A stretch of DNA of 64,000 bases from Vulcanimicrobiota bacterium (GCA_013036095.1 JAAXCW010000003.1:1-64000); one strand, 5' to 3'. Shown: positions 48,800-57,792, counted from the first letter of the stretch. The notes: generated by a model not told the origin, from the sequence alone. Program-made: numbers and translations.

Positions 48800-50310
48800 A
48801 AAACGCGCGCGCATACCGCTACGATCCGAAAGCGCACACGTACTTTCGGCATGACGGCATTATAGTGGAAGGCGCCCGGATTGCGTCGCTGGATCCGGCG
48901 GATGCCGGCGCCGGCGTTGCGGCAATCGATATGGGCGGCGCGACGATCTTGCCCGCCTTTTCGGACTGTCACGTCCACCTCACCGACACCGGCTATTTCA
49001 CGGGCGTTCGAAATTTCGGAGCGGTCCGGTCATATGAAGAATTCGCTTCAGCGGTCCGCGGGCTGCCGCGCGAAACGTACATGCTTGCCGGCCAGTATGA
49101 CGAAAGCGCGTGGCGCGACAAACGCACAGCGGACGCCGCGCCGCTCGAAGGCAAGCTTGCGGATATGTACGTGATGCTCGTTCGGATCGACGGACACTCG
49201 TGCGTCGTGAACCGCAAGACGCTCGCTTGGCTGAATCTGCCCGCCGAAACGACCGGGATCGAAAAGAACGCGGCCGGTGAACCCACGGGCAAGCTTTTTC
49301 TCGAAGCCAACTGGCGCGCGCAGTCCGCATTCATGGCTGCGCTGCCGCAGACCGTGAAGCGCGCTGCCGAAGCGCGCGCGGTGGAACTGGCGCTTTCACG
49401 CGGATGCCTGCACTTGCACGCGCAATTCGTGGGCTTTGCGCGCGAGGAATACGCCGCCGAGATCGCGGCGCTGCGCGATTTGCCGAAAGCCAAATGGTAC
49501 CCGAAGGTCTGCGAAACGGATCCGCAGCTGGCGAAAGAACTCGGCCTGCCTTTTATCGGCGGAGACGTTTTCTTGGACGGATCGATTGGCAGCTGCACCG
49601 CGGCGGTCAGCGAGCCGTTTCTTTCCGATGGCAAAGCCACCGGACGCGGGGAGTTGCGCTACACCGACGAACGCGTCTTTGAGTATTTCTCATCGGCGGA
49701 AGCGCTGGGCATTTCGGCCGGCGTCCACGCGATTGGCGATCGCGCGATCGAGCAGGCCGTCTCCGCATGGGAGCGCGTCTTGAACGGAAAACCGAGTGAA
49801 AACGGCTGCCGCCATTTCATCGAGCATTTCGAGATCGCGCGCGACGATCAGATCGAACGCTGCGCGCGCCTTGGGATCTATCTTTCGATGCAGCCGCAGT
49901 TCGATTTGCTGTGGGGCGGCTCCGGCGGCATGTACGAGCAGCGTTTGGGATCGGAACGGATGCGCGGCATGAATGCTTTGGCGCGCATCGAGCGTGCCGG
50001 CGGCATTCTCTGCGGCGGCGATGATAGTCCCGTCTGCGACTTGAATCCTCTACAAGGCATGCAAGCCGCAGTTTCACATCACGAGGCGGCGGAGCGTCTT
50101 TCGCCGCGAGCCGCGCTCACGATGTACACTTATAATGCCGCGCGGCTCGGCCACGCCGAAGTACGCACAGGCTTGCTCGCCGAAGGGTACGCTGCGGATC
50201 TCGTGATGCTCGATAAAGATCCGCTCGACGGCGCGGCGTTTAACGGCTGCCGCGTTTTGTCCACTTGGCGTGATGGAGAGATCGTCTATGCGGAAGATCG
50301 ATCGGTCTAA
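48772..50310 (+). CDS. YtcJ-like metal-dependent amidohydrolase
   Basis: The 512-residue product starts at a TTG, 28 nt inside the end of folK-folE2. Amidohydrolase features are visible: DCHVHLTDTG (first metal HxH), DGSIGSCTAAVSEPF, GVHAIGDRAIEQAV, FIEHFEIARDD, LCGGDDSPVCDLNPLQGM and the late AADLVMLDKDPLD. The YtcJ group hydrolyses unknown amide substrates. Position behind folate genes suggests, but does not show, a pterin- or folate-related substrate. Confidence 0.88.
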   Translation: MALDTTLVLKNARAYRYDPKAHTYFRHDGIIVEGARIASLDPADAGAGVAAIDMGGATILPAFSDCHVHLTDTGYFTGVRNFGAVRSYEEFASAVRGLPRETYMLAGQYDESAWRDKRTADAAPLEGKLADMYVMLVRIDGHSCVVNRKTLAWLNLPAETTGIEKNAAGEPTGKLFLEANWRAQSAFMAALPQTVKRAAEARAVELALSRGCLHLHAQFVGFAREEYAAEIAALRDLPKAKWYPKVCETDPQLAKELGLPFIGGDVFLDGSIGSCTAAVSEPFLSDGKATGRGELRYTDERVFEYFSSAEALGISAGVHAIGDRAIEQAVSAWERVLNGKPSENGCRHFIEHFEIARDDQIERCARLGIYLSMQPQFDLLWGGSGGMYEQRLGSERMRGMNALARIERAGGILCGGDDSPVCDLNPLQGMQAAVSHHEAAERLSPRAALTMYTYNAARLGHAEVRTGLLAEGYAADLVMLDKDPLDGAAFNGCRVLSTWRDGEIVYAEDRSV

Positions 50311-51265
50311 GTTTCTTGCGATGACCGGCGGCGCGGCCGCGGCTTGCGCGATGCCGCTGCCCGCATTTGCGACCGAATCCGATATGGTTCTGCGTACGGC
50401 GACCGGAGCCATCTACGGAACGCTTATGTTGGCGGCGCGCCCGAAGGTTTCACCGGTCGTGCTCATCATCGCCGGTTCGGGCCCGACCGACCGCGACGGC
50501 AACAGCCCCCTGCTTCCGGGAAAGAACGACGCGCTAAAACTGCTCGCGGCGGTGCTGGCGTCGCGCGGCGTTGCATCGCTGCGGTTCGACAAGCGCGGTA
50601 TTGCGGCGAGCGCCGCCGCGATGACCGCCGAAAAAGACATTCGCTTCGATACGTACGTGGACGACGCCGCTGGTTGGGTTGCGCAACTCGCGCGGGATCG
50701 GCGATTCAAGCACGTGTGCATCGCGGGGCACAGCGAAGGATCGCTGATCGGGATGATTGCGGCGCAGCGCGGAGGGGTTGCAACCTATGTTTCGCTCGAG
50801 GGCGCTGGGCGCCCGGCATCGACCGTTATTCGCGAACAGCTGCGCCCGGCGCTGACACCCGAGCTGCTGACACAAGCGGACACAATCATCGCTCAGCTCA
50901 ATGCGGGCAAGGCTTACACCGGCGCGCTACCCGCCGAGCTCCAATCACTTTTCCATGCCTCGATCCAGCCCTACCTCATCTCGTGGTTCAAGTATGATCC
51001 AGCGGTCGAGATCGGCAAGCTCAGAATTCCGGCGACGATCGTGCAAGGGACGGCCGACGTGCAAGTGACGATGGCCGACGCGCAAGCACTCAAGAGCGCC
51101 GACCCGGGCGCGAACCTGGTCGTTGTGCCCGGAATGAATCACGTCCTGAAGATCTCGCCCGACGTTTCGAGCCGAGCCGCGATCGTCGCCGGCTACACGA
51201 ATCCGGCGTTGCCCGTGGCGCCGCCGGTTATCGCCGCGGTCGCTTCCGCTGCAAAAACTCGCTAG
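50288..51265 (+). CDS. exported alpha/beta hydrolase
   Basis: The 325-residue product from ATG 50288 begins MRKIDRSKFLAMTGGAAAACAMPLPAFA, a signal peptide of about 28 residues. The hydrolase core has LIIAGSGPTDRDGNS (oxyanion region), LRFDKRGI, the nucleophile elbow CIAGHSEGSLIG, a late Asp (GTADVQVT) and the catalytic His in VPGMNHVLK. It resembles serine aminopeptidase or esterase-type hydrolases; the substrate is unknown. It overlaps the amidohydrolase gene by 23 nt. Confidence 0.85.
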   Translation: MRKIDRSKFLAMTGGAAAACAMPLPAFATESDMVLRTATGAIYGTLMLAARPKVSPVVLIIAGSGPTDRDGNSPLLPGKNDALKLLAAVLASRGVASLRFDKRGIAASAAAMTAEKDIRFDTYVDDAAGWVAQLARDRRFKHVCIAGHSEGSLIGMIAAQRGGVATYVSLEGAGRPASTVIREQLRPALTPELLTQADTIIAQLNAGKAYTGALPAELQSLFHASIQPYLISWFKYDPAVEIGKLRIPATIVQGTADVQVTMADAQALKSADPGANLVVVPGMNHVLKISPDVSSRAAIVAGYTNPALPVAPPVIAAVASAAKTR

Positions 51266-51303
51266 CTACTAGCGAATCCGGCCGCTCGTCGCTATGGGAG
51301 AGA

Positions 51304-51519
51304 GTGCCTCCCAAGTTTCGTGTTATACGAAAATGGTTGCTCGCTGACGGTTTTGTGCTCGTTCGCCGCACAGCGACAAGCCACGAGCAGTACATACACC
51401 CAGAGAAACCAGGTAGAGTCACTCTAGCGGGCCCAGCAGCTAAGGAGCCGGCGTTACCGACCTGGAAATCTATCCGGCGCCAGACGCATTGGGATATAGA
51501 AGGCAAGCATGATGTTTGA
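51304..51519 (+). CDS. hicA: HicA-type toxin (mRNA interferase)
   Basis: The 71-residue product starts at GTG 51304 (MPPKFRVIRKWLLADGFVLV), then TSHEQYIHPEKPGRVTLAG. This is the double-stranded RNA-binding-like fold of HicA with the catalytic His at residue 27. It is slightly longer than usual because of a C-terminal tail that overlaps the next gene by 11 nt. HicA cleaves mRNA when not bound by HicB. Confidence 0.85.
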   Translation: MPPKFRVIRKWLLADGFVLVRRTATSHEQYIHPEKPGRVTLAGPAAKEPALPTWKSIRRQTHWDIEGKHDV

Positions 51520-51721
51520 ATACACGGTGATCATTGAACCGTCGAGGACGGGCTATAGTGCCTACGTGCCGGACCTTCCGGGCTGCGTAGCGGCTGCAAC
51601 AACTGCAGACGAAACAGAAGAGCTCATTCGCGGAGCGCTAAAGATGCATTTGGAAGGGATGCTTGAGGACGGAGATCCGATACCCGAACCGCTCACGATC
51701 GCGCGCCGCATACGGGTTTAA
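51509..51721 (+). CDS. hicB: HicB-type antitoxin (short form)
   Basis: The 70-residue product starts MMFEYTVIIEPSRTGYSAYVPDLPGCVAAA and continues EELIRGALKMHLEGMLEDGDPIPEP, the degenerate RNase H-like fold of HicB/UPF0150 antitoxins. It lacks the extra DNA-binding domain found in longer HicB proteins, so autoregulation would need another mechanism. Overlap with hicA suggests coupled translation. Confidence 0.88.
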   Translation: MMFEYTVIIEPSRTGYSAYVPDLPGCVAAATTADETEELIRGALKMHLEGMLEDGDPIPEPLTIARRIRV

Positions 51722-52815
51722 ATAATCGAGATCGTTTCCTTCGGCTTGGGGTGCGCCACGATCGCGTCGAGCAGTGCGCCCGCGAGCTGGTCGCAGATCG
51801 GATCGTCAATCTCTTCGACGCGGCCTTCGTCGGCCAGCCGCGCTTTTTCAGGATCGATCGGAATCCGCGCAAGCAGCGGCGCCTTGGCGAGGTCGGCAAC
51901 GCGCTCGGCGTAAGACGGCCCGAAGATCTCGTATTTTGTTCCCGTGTCCGGCGCGATGAAGTACGACATGTTCTCGACGACGCCCAATATCGGTTTCTTC
52001 AACTGATGAACGAGGTTGGCGGCTTTACGGACGATCATCGTTGCGAGCGCTTGCGGCATCGTCACGAGGATGACGCCGTCGATTGCGAGCGACTGTAAGA
52101 CCGTCAGTGGTGCGTCGGAGGTCCCGGGCGGAAGATCGATCAGCAAGTAATCGAGATCGCTCCACAACACTTGCTCGTAAAATTGCCTGATCACGCCCGA
52201 GAGAATTGGGCCGCGCCAGATCATCGCGGTGTCTTCCTGATCGGTCAGCAGGTTCGAACTGACGATTTCGATCGCCGTGCGCGATTGCGCGGGCACCATG
52301 AGCGGCGGCGCGCTCGTGCCTTGCGGAACCGGTTTTGCGTTGGGATCGACTTCGAGCAGCAGCGGCGTACGCAAGCCGAAAAGTTTCGGGATCGACGGTC
52401 CGGTGATGTCGGCGTCGAGAATGCCGACCCGAAGATTCCGCCGGCGCAGGCCGAGCCCGATCAGTGCGGTGACCAGCGATTTCCCGACGCCGCCCTTGCC
52501 GGACATGATCGGCACGACGTGCGCGATCTTGCCGTGCCTTTTGAATTCGCCGGGCGCGCGTCGCAGAGGGGCGCGGTCTTCGCTGGTGATGTTGGGGACG
52601 AAGCCCGAGAGCCGCGCCTGGACGAGGGCGGCGATGATTGGTTCGATGCGCAGGCCATGGGCTTTGGCGCCTTGCTCGATCGTCTCGTATTTGTTGACGC
52701 CGCAGCCCGCGCAGTGCAGGCCGAACTTGCCGAGAACCTCGGCTGCGATGGGCAGATCCCGGACCAACTCGGCAATATTGCTTTGCGGTCCGATCGCCAT
52801 TTCGAGATGCGGCAT
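51718..52815 (-). CDS. DUF1858-Mrp fusion, P-loop iron-sulfur carrier (ApbC/NBP35 family)
   Basis: Scaffold or carrier ATPase for iron-sulfur cluster delivery. Residues about 8-75 are a DUF1858-like domain with the CAGC pair (LGKFGLHCAGCGVNKYETIE), in place of the usual N-terminal MIP18-like domain. Residues about 95-365 are the Mrp ATPase: deviant Walker A SGKGGVGKS, YLLIDLPPGTSDAPLT and GVVENMSYF. The CxxC that ligates the bridging cluster in many Mrp proteins (after NMSYF) is not apparent here. It converges with hicB, overlapping its stop. Confidence 0.9.
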   Translation of the reverse strand: MPHLEMAIGPQSNIAELVRDLPIAAEVLGKFGLHCAGCGVNKYETIEQGAKAHGLRIEPIIAALVQARLSGFVPNITSEDRAPLRRAPGEFKRHGKIAHVVPIMSGKGGVGKSLVTALIGLGLRRRNLRVGILDADITGPSIPKLFGLRTPLLLEVDPNAKPVPQGTSAPPLMVPAQSRTAIEIVSSNLLTDQEDTAMIWRGPILSGVIRQFYEQVLWSDLDYLLIDLPPGTSDAPLTVLQSLAIDGVILVTMPQALATMIVRKAANLVHQLKKPILGVVENMSYFIAPDTGTKYEIFGPSYAERVADLAKAPLLARIPIDPEKARLADEGRVEEIDDPICDQLAGALLDAIVAHPKPKETISII

Positions 52816-52850
52816 GGCCGGGAGGTTCGCGTTCCGAAGCCCCTGGCCTT

Positions 52851-53696
52851 ATGCGAGAGATGTCGCACGACCAGCTCGCCTTGCTTACGGCAGCCTACAT
52901 GCACGTTCCGGCGCGCCGCCTGAGGGCGCTGGCTCGCGGTGAAGATTCATCGTTAAAGGAGTGGCTCGAATCGGATTCGGGCCGGCGCGTAGCACATGCC
53001 CGCCGTCAAGCCCGCGATGCCGCGCATGCGCTGGCCGCGATGGGCGCGTCCTTTGTTTCGATCGCCGACGCCCGTTATCCGGAAAGTCTGCGCGACCTCG
53101 ACGAGCCGCCCGCATTTCTGAGCGTGCGCGGGAATCTTCCGCGGGGCGGCGTCGCGGTCATCGGAACGCGGACCCCGCCCGAACAAGCGCGGCAGTTCGC
53201 GCGCGAGTTTTCGGCTCGCCTCGGCGAGCCCATCGTGAGCGGCTTAGCTCTTGGCATCGACGCCGCCGCGCATCGCGGCGCGCTGGACGCCGGCATGCCG
53301 ACCGTCGCATATGTGGGAACCGGACTGGGCGCAACATACCCGCCCGAGCACCGCAATCTGGAAGAAGAAATCGTTGCGAATGGCGGCGCGATCGTTAGCG
53401 AACGCCTCCCGGGGGAAGGCGCTACGAAATCCACGCTCGCCCATCGCGACCGCTTGCAAGCGGCTCACGCGAGCACTGTCGTGCTGGTCGCAAGCGAAAG
53501 CGACGGCGGAGCGATGCTGACCATGCGTTTTGCGAAGCAGCTCGGACGCCCGCGATTCGCGCTGGCAGCCTACGGCGATCGCTGCTATACCGGAAACGCG
53601 CAAGCCCATGCGGACGGCGCGCGTGCGCTTCCGTTTGACGTCGAACGCGCCTTGAACGAGCTTCAAGAGTTTTCCAAGCGCCTCGCGCCGGTTTAA
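52851..53696 (+). CDS. dprA: DNA-processing protein DprA
   Basis: Loads RecA on incoming single-stranded DNA during transformation. The 281-residue product contains YPESLRDLDEPPAFLSVRGN, VAVIGTRTPP, ARLGEPIVSGLALGIDAAAHRGAL and YVGTGLGATYPPEHRNLEEEI, the Rossmann-like DprA core. The segments after GAIVSERLPG and VVLVASESDGGAM are also characteristic. The N-terminal SAM-like domain is short and no C-terminal winged helix is present. The next gene starts at the base after its stop. Confidence 0.92.
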   Translation: MREMSHDQLALLTAAYMHVPARRLRALARGEDSSLKEWLESDSGRRVAHARRQARDAAHALAAMGASFVSIADARYPESLRDLDEPPAFLSVRGNLPRGGVAVIGTRTPPEQARQFAREFSARLGEPIVSGLALGIDAAAHRGALDAGMPTVAYVGTGLGATYPPEHRNLEEEIVANGGAIVSERLPGEGATKSTLAHRDRLQAAHASTVVLVASESDGGAMLTMRFAKQLGRPRFALAAYGDRCYTGNAQAHADGARALPFDVERALNELQEFSKRLAPV

Positions 53697-54929
53697 GTGC
53701 TAGACACGCTCGCGGGCGGATGCAGCTCGCCGGTGCGCTCGGGCTGGTCTATCGGTGAAAAGCCGTTCGTGCAGAGCCGCGGCGCCGGCGCGTACGCGTT
53801 CGATGAAGGCGGCGAACGCTACATCGACTACATCATGGGTTACGGGCCGCTGTTTTTTGGATACGCCAATTCGGCGCTGACGGCCGGACTCGACGAGCTT
53901 GCAGCGCGCGGCGTGCTCTTCGGATCCACGCACGCCGAAGAAGGTCGGCTAGCGCGGCGCATTCGCGCACACATTCCTTCGATGGAGCGCGTGCGATTTA
54001 CGACGACCGGTAGCGAAGCGATGATGAGCGCGATTCGAGTGGCCCGCGCTTTCACCGGGCGCAGTCTCATCGTGCGATTTGCCGGAAACTACCACGGGCA
54101 TTTCGACGCCGCGCTGTTCTCTGCGGGCGCCTCCGCTCAAACGACGCAGCCCGGACGCACCGGCATTCCCGAGGGCGTCATGCAAGACGTGAAAGTCGCT
54201 CGGTACAACGACGTCGAGAGTGTCGATCGCGCAATCCGCGGACGTGAAGACGAGTTGGCCGCGATCGTCGTCGAGCCGGTATGCGCGAACATGGGGCTGG
54301 TCCCGGCCGGCAAAGATTTTCTGAAAGGTCTGCGTGGGCGGGCGGATGATACCGGCGCATTGCTCATCTTCGATGAAATCATTATGTGGCCGCGCGCGGG
54401 CATGGGCGGCGCCCAAACCGCCTACGGCATACGGCCGCACATCACGGCGATCGGGAAAGTGCTGGGCGGCGGATTTCCCATTGCCGCTTTCGGCGGGCGC
54501 GAAGATGTGATGGCCGTGCTCGCGCCGGATGGGCCGGTCTTCACCGGTGGAACGCATGCGGGGAATCCGTTCAGCGTCGCGATCGCGCACCGCGTGCTCG
54601 ATCTCTTGGAGGGTCATCCCGAGTACTTCGCGCAGACGCGCGAGCTGGCAGAACACCTGGCCGCCGGAATTCGCGCCAGTTTTGCGCGGCGGAACTTGCT
54701 CTACAACGTCGTGCACTTGGAATCGATTGTGGACTTCATGTTTCATGACAGGGAAAAATACTCCGCGTACTATCGCGCGATGCGCGAACGGCGCATTTTG
54801 TTGCCACCCTCGCAAAACGAAGTGATGTTCATTTCAACCGCACATACCCTGACCGACATCGATGAGACGCTCGCCGCGATCGACGAGTCTCTTGGGGAGG
54901 TCGGGAATCGAGCGCTTGATGCAACGTAG
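53697..54929 (+). CDS. glutamate-1-semialdehyde 2,1-aminomutase-like class III aminotransferase
   Basis: The 410-residue PLP enzyme starts at a GTG. DEGGERYIDYIMGYGPLFFGYAN, TTTGSEAMMSAIRVARAFTGR, FAGNYHGHFD, LLIFDEIIMW and the PLP Lys in AIGKVLGGGFPIAAFGG match HemL. True HemL makes 5-aminolevulinate for heme. The replacement of the usual DEVxTGFR by DEIIMWPR and the isolated position without other heme genes leave room for a different amino-sugar or amino-acid substrate. Confidence 0.85.
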   Translation: MLDTLAGGCSSPVRSGWSIGEKPFVQSRGAGAYAFDEGGERYIDYIMGYGPLFFGYANSALTAGLDELAARGVLFGSTHAEEGRLARRIRAHIPSMERVRFTTTGSEAMMSAIRVARAFTGRSLIVRFAGNYHGHFDAALFSAGASAQTTQPGRTGIPEGVMQDVKVARYNDVESVDRAIRGREDELAAIVVEPVCANMGLVPAGKDFLKGLRGRADDTGALLIFDEIIMWPRAGMGGAQTAYGIRPHITAIGKVLGGGFPIAAFGGREDVMAVLAPDGPVFTGGTHAGNPFSVAIAHRVLDLLEGHPEYFAQTRELAEHLAAGIRASFARRNLLYNVVHLESIVDFMFHDREKYSAYYRAMRERRILLPPSQNEVMFISTAHTLTDIDETLAAIDESLGEVGNRALDAT

Positions 54930-56307
54930 AAGTTTTCTTGCTAGCAGCGCTGCGGTGGCCCTCATGCCCGCCGAACTGGCCTGCCTCCCACCGGCAATGA
55001 TGCCGCCACCAAAAGCAATAGCTGCGCAAGTACGTGATGAATTCTTACACGCCTGGCGCGGCTATAAGTACGCCGCGTGGGGCTACGACGAAGTGCGCCC
55101 GCTTAGCGGCAAGCCGTCGAATTTCTTTCTGACGAACCACTCGTTCGGACTCTCGATCATCGAAGCGATGGACACGCTCTACGTCATGGGGCTGGATGCC
55201 GAACTTGAGTCGTGCGTTGCGTGGCTGCGCTCGCACTTGGATTTCGATGTGGACGGCGACGTGCAGATGTTCGAAGCGGTGATCCGCATGGTCGCGGGAT
55301 TGTTGACGGGATATTATGCGACTGGCGAACGCTTTTTGGCAGACGGGGCCCGCGATCTGGCGGATCGTTTGCTTGTGTGCTTTACAAAATCTCCCACTGG
55401 GGCGCCGTACCGGTACGCGAATTTGAAGACGGGCGCCGTGCGCGAGCCGCACATGGTGCTCGCTGAAATCGGCTCGAACATTCTCGAGTTCGGAGATCTC
55501 ACGCGACTCACGGGGCAGCCCAAATACGTGCAGGCTTCGATGAAAGCGTATGAAGCCGTTATCGCCAAGCGTTCGGCTCTCGATTTGCTCGGAACGACCT
55601 TCGACGTGGAGAAAGGCGAGTTCATCGACACCGACGACGTCGCGCCCGACGAACCGGTCGATTCGTTTTACGAATATCTCTGGGGCGCCTGGCAGATGCT
55701 CGGCCTCACGGGGCCGCGCGACTGGTACCGCATGCTGACAGATGCGATCGTCAAGAATAAGGTGACGCGCGTTTCGGGAAATCTCTGGTTCAAAACCGTC
55801 GACTATAAGACCGGCGTGCCAACCGGCGATACGACGACGTCGGAGCTCGCCGCGTTCTACGCAGAATTGGTCGCAAAGGGCGGCAATCGCGACCTCGGTT
55901 CGGCATTTTACGACTCTTGGACGGCCGTCCTCGACAAGTACGCTCTCATTCCGGAGGTCATCGACTATAAGGAGCTTTCGATCGTCAGCCCGCGGCACTG
56001 GCTGCGCCCGGAGTATCCCAACTCGGCGTTCGATCTCTGGTTCCTTACGAAAGATCCGAAGTATCGCGTAACGGCTTATCAATACTTCCAAGCGCTGCGC
56101 CGGAACTGCCGCACGCCGCGCGGCTATACGGTCTTAACGGACATACGCACGCGGCCGATGACGCAGGGCGACTATTTCCCGGCCTATTCGTTTTCCGAGA
56201 ATTTCAAATACTTGTACCTGATGTTTGCCGACACGCCGCGCTTCGACGGCTCACGCTACTATCTCAATACCGAAGGCAAAATCATGCGGGGGATGCGGAA
56301 GGCTTAA
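54919..56307 (+). CDS. glycoside hydrolase family 47 (alpha-1,2-mannosidase-like), exported
   Basis: The 462-residue product from ATG 54919 overlaps the previous gene by 11 nt. MQRRSFLASSAAVALM is a Tat-like leader. The (alpha/alpha)7-type body keeps the GH47 landmarks: IIEAMDTLYVMGL, FEAVIRMVAGLL with acid E119, DSFYEYLWGAWQ with D248, LRPEYPNSAF with E365, and YYLNTEGKI with the calcium-binding Thr451. All three acidic catalytic residues are therefore present. GH47 is mainly a eukaryotic ER/Golgi family and rare in bacteria. Substrate is probably alpha-1,2-linked mannose. Confidence 0.85.
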   Translation: MQRRSFLASSAAVALMPAELACLPPAMMPPPKAIAAQVRDEFLHAWRGYKYAAWGYDEVRPLSGKPSNFFLTNHSFGLSIIEAMDTLYVMGLDAELESCVAWLRSHLDFDVDGDVQMFEAVIRMVAGLLTGYYATGERFLADGARDLADRLLVCFTKSPTGAPYRYANLKTGAVREPHMVLAEIGSNILEFGDLTRLTGQPKYVQASMKAYEAVIAKRSALDLLGTTFDVEKGEFIDTDDVAPDEPVDSFYEYLWGAWQMLGLTGPRDWYRMLTDAIVKNKVTRVSGNLWFKTVDYKTGVPTGDTTTSELAAFYAELVAKGGNRDLGSAFYDSWTAVLDKYALIPEVIDYKELSIVSPRHWLRPEYPNSAFDLWFLTKDPKYRVTAYQYFQALRRNCRTPRGYTVLTDIRTRPMTQGDYFPAYSFSENFKYLYLMFADTPRFDGSRYYLNTEGKIMRGMRKA

Positions 56308-56851
56308 CGCACAACGTATCAAGCGCCGAACGAGCTGCCGGGTCTTCTTTTTCAGAACTGGTCCGGGTATAAGTCGCTTCGAACATATCCGAAGGTCCGA
56401 GAATCATCGTTTGCTCGGAAATAACGTTGAGCGCGCCAAACGCGACTTTGTTTTCGAAATACCATCCATCGGCAGTGCCGCCGCAGAGTCGCTCCGCGTG
56501 TGACGCAACGGGATTACCCGGCCCGAACAGTTTGAGATACGCGGCGTCGATGACGTGCGCAACGTCCGTAATCGACGTCCCTCCGGGCGTGGCGACGAAC
56601 CCGAGTCCTAAATTGTCTCCGGCCGACAATGATGACGGCGCCCTCCAGAGACTTAACATCGTGAATCCGCTCATAGCCATAGCGACCGGTTCGGAAGTCC
56701 AACCGGCCGGCGCACTAAAGGTCGGCGTGTCTTTCGGTATGGATTGTGCGGGCCCGGCGGTAGCGGCGGGCGCCGGCGAAGCCTGCGCGAGCGAGCAAAC
56801 GGGCCTAAAGAAAATGACCGCGGCAAGAACCGCGAGAGAGACTGCCTTCAT
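56282..56851 (-). CDS. secreted protein of unknown function
   Basis: The 189-residue product has a signal peptide (MKAVSLAVLAAVIFFRPVCSLAQA). An Ala/Pro-rich linker follows, then a single beta-rich domain (AGWTSEPVAMAMSGFTMLSLW, VIDAAYLKLFGPGNPVASH, ADGWYFENKVAF) with two Cys that may pair. The pattern recalls small periplasmic domains with PsbP-like or DUF1795-like folds, but I cannot assign it. It converges on the GH47 gene with a 26-nt overlap. Confidence 0.65.
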   Translation of the reverse strand: MKAVSLAVLAAVIFFRPVCSLAQASPAPAATAGPAQSIPKDTPTFSAPAGWTSEPVAMAMSGFTMLSLWRAPSSLSAGDNLGLGFVATPGGTSITDVAHVIDAAYLKLFGPGNPVASHAERLCGGTADGWYFENKVAFGALNVISEQTMILGPSDMFEATYTRTSSEKEDPAARSALDTLCVKPSASPA

Positions 56852-56993
56852 TCACACCTCCGAGATAGCAGAGCGTTCTACCTCGCTTTCGCGAGCCTCG
56901 AACGTTCTACTGCCGGCGTTTTTCGAGTGCTGCCTGGATGTTGCGCGGTGGAAAGAATGCGGCGGGCGTTCATGAAAGTGGTGTCACGAAAAT

Positions 56994-57266
56994 ATGTTCG
57001 TCTACATTCTCTCGTGCCGCGACGGGTCGCTCTACACAGGCTGGACGGATAATCTCGACCGGCGTCTCCAGTCGCATCTCGACGGGCGCGCCGCCAAGTA
57101 CACGCGATCCCGGCTGCCCGTGCGCTTGGTCGGCTGGATGTGCGCGAAAGATTCGTCGCAAGCCAAGAGTTTGGAGGCACGGTTCAAGCACCTGAGCCGC
57201 GGCGAAAAATTGGCCGCCCTCGCGGAGGGCAAGGCCTTCGGAGTCCGGCTGCACAAAACGCGCTAA
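56994..57266 (+). CDS. GIY-YIG nuclease-domain protein (YhbQ/URI-like)
   Basis: The 90-residue single-domain protein starts MFVYILSCRDGSLYTGWTDN. The FVYILSC ... LYTGWT pair is the GIY-YIG motif, followed by a conserved Arg (RRLQSHLDGRAAKYT) and LEARFKHLSRGEK. The family acts on DNA, but its physiological target is unclear. The cyclophilin gene begins at the base after its stop. Confidence 0.88.
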   Translation: MFVYILSCRDGSLYTGWTDNLDRRLQSHLDGRAAKYTRSRLPVRLVGWMCAKDSSQAKSLEARFKHLSRGEKLAALAEGKAFGVRLHKTR

Positions 57267-57761
57267 ATGGCATCGCAAACCGCACCCACGGGCGAAGAGC
57301 TCCGCACATTGGTCGATCAAGCGCGCACATCGGTCGCGCGCATCAGCACGCCCAAGGGCGAGATGGTGTTTTCTTTTTACCCCGACGACGCGCCGCAGCA
57401 TTGCGCCGCGTTTATCAAGCTCGCCGGCGCGGGCTTTTACGATGGCACCGCTTTCCACCGGGTCGAACCGGGCTTTGTGATACAGGGCGGCGACCCGCAG
57501 GGCGACGGCACCGGCGGCCCCGGTTACAACTTGAAGGCAGAGTTTAACGACCGTCCGCACGTGCGCGGCACCGTCGCGATGGCGCGCGCTTCCTCGCCAG
57601 ACTCGGCGGGTTCTCAGTTTTACATCTGCCTGGACGACGCCCGGTTTCTCGACAAGCAATACACGGTCTTCGGACAATTGACCGACGGATTCGAAACGCT
57701 CGACGCGATTCGCCGCGGCGACAAAATGACAACCGTGGCAATCGAAACGTTGTCATCCTGA
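57267..57761 (+). CDS. cyclophilin-type peptidyl-prolyl cis-trans isomerase
   Basis: The 164-residue cytoplasmic enzyme contains FYDGTAFHRVEPGFVIQGGDPQGDG, GTVAMARASSPDSAGSQFYICL and YTVFGQLTDGFETLDAI. The catalytic Arg lies in FHRV, with QGGD and SQFYI as in short bacterial PpiB proteins. The last codons and the stop (57759-57761) are supplied by a dispersed repeat, so the C-terminus ends abruptly as ETLSS. Confidence 0.93.
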   Translation: MASQTAPTGEELRTLVDQARTSVARISTPKGEMVFSFYPDDAPQHCAAFIKLAGAGFYDGTAFHRVEPGFVIQGGDPQGDGTGGPGYNLKAEFNDRPHVRGTVAMARASSPDSAGSQFYICLDDARFLDKQYTVFGQLTDGFETLDAIRRGDKMTTVAIETLSS

Positions 57762-57792
57762 GTAGCGCATCTTGGATGCGCGTGTCGAAGGG
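57751..57792. repeat. dispersed repeat, copy E, filling a convergent gap
   Basis: TGTCATCCTGAGTAGCGCA, a short loop, then TGCGCGTGTCGAAGGG, the clearest single unit of the family. Its CCTGA provides the cyclophilin stop codon. It ends immediately before the stop codon of the converging serine hydrolase gene (57793-57795). Confidence 0.8.

Noticed and set aside
53697-54929. Firm assignment of the class III aminotransferase as HemL
   Set aside because: The fold and PLP Lys fit, but the DEV-TGFR motif is altered and no other heme gene is nearby, so I left the gene symbol empty.
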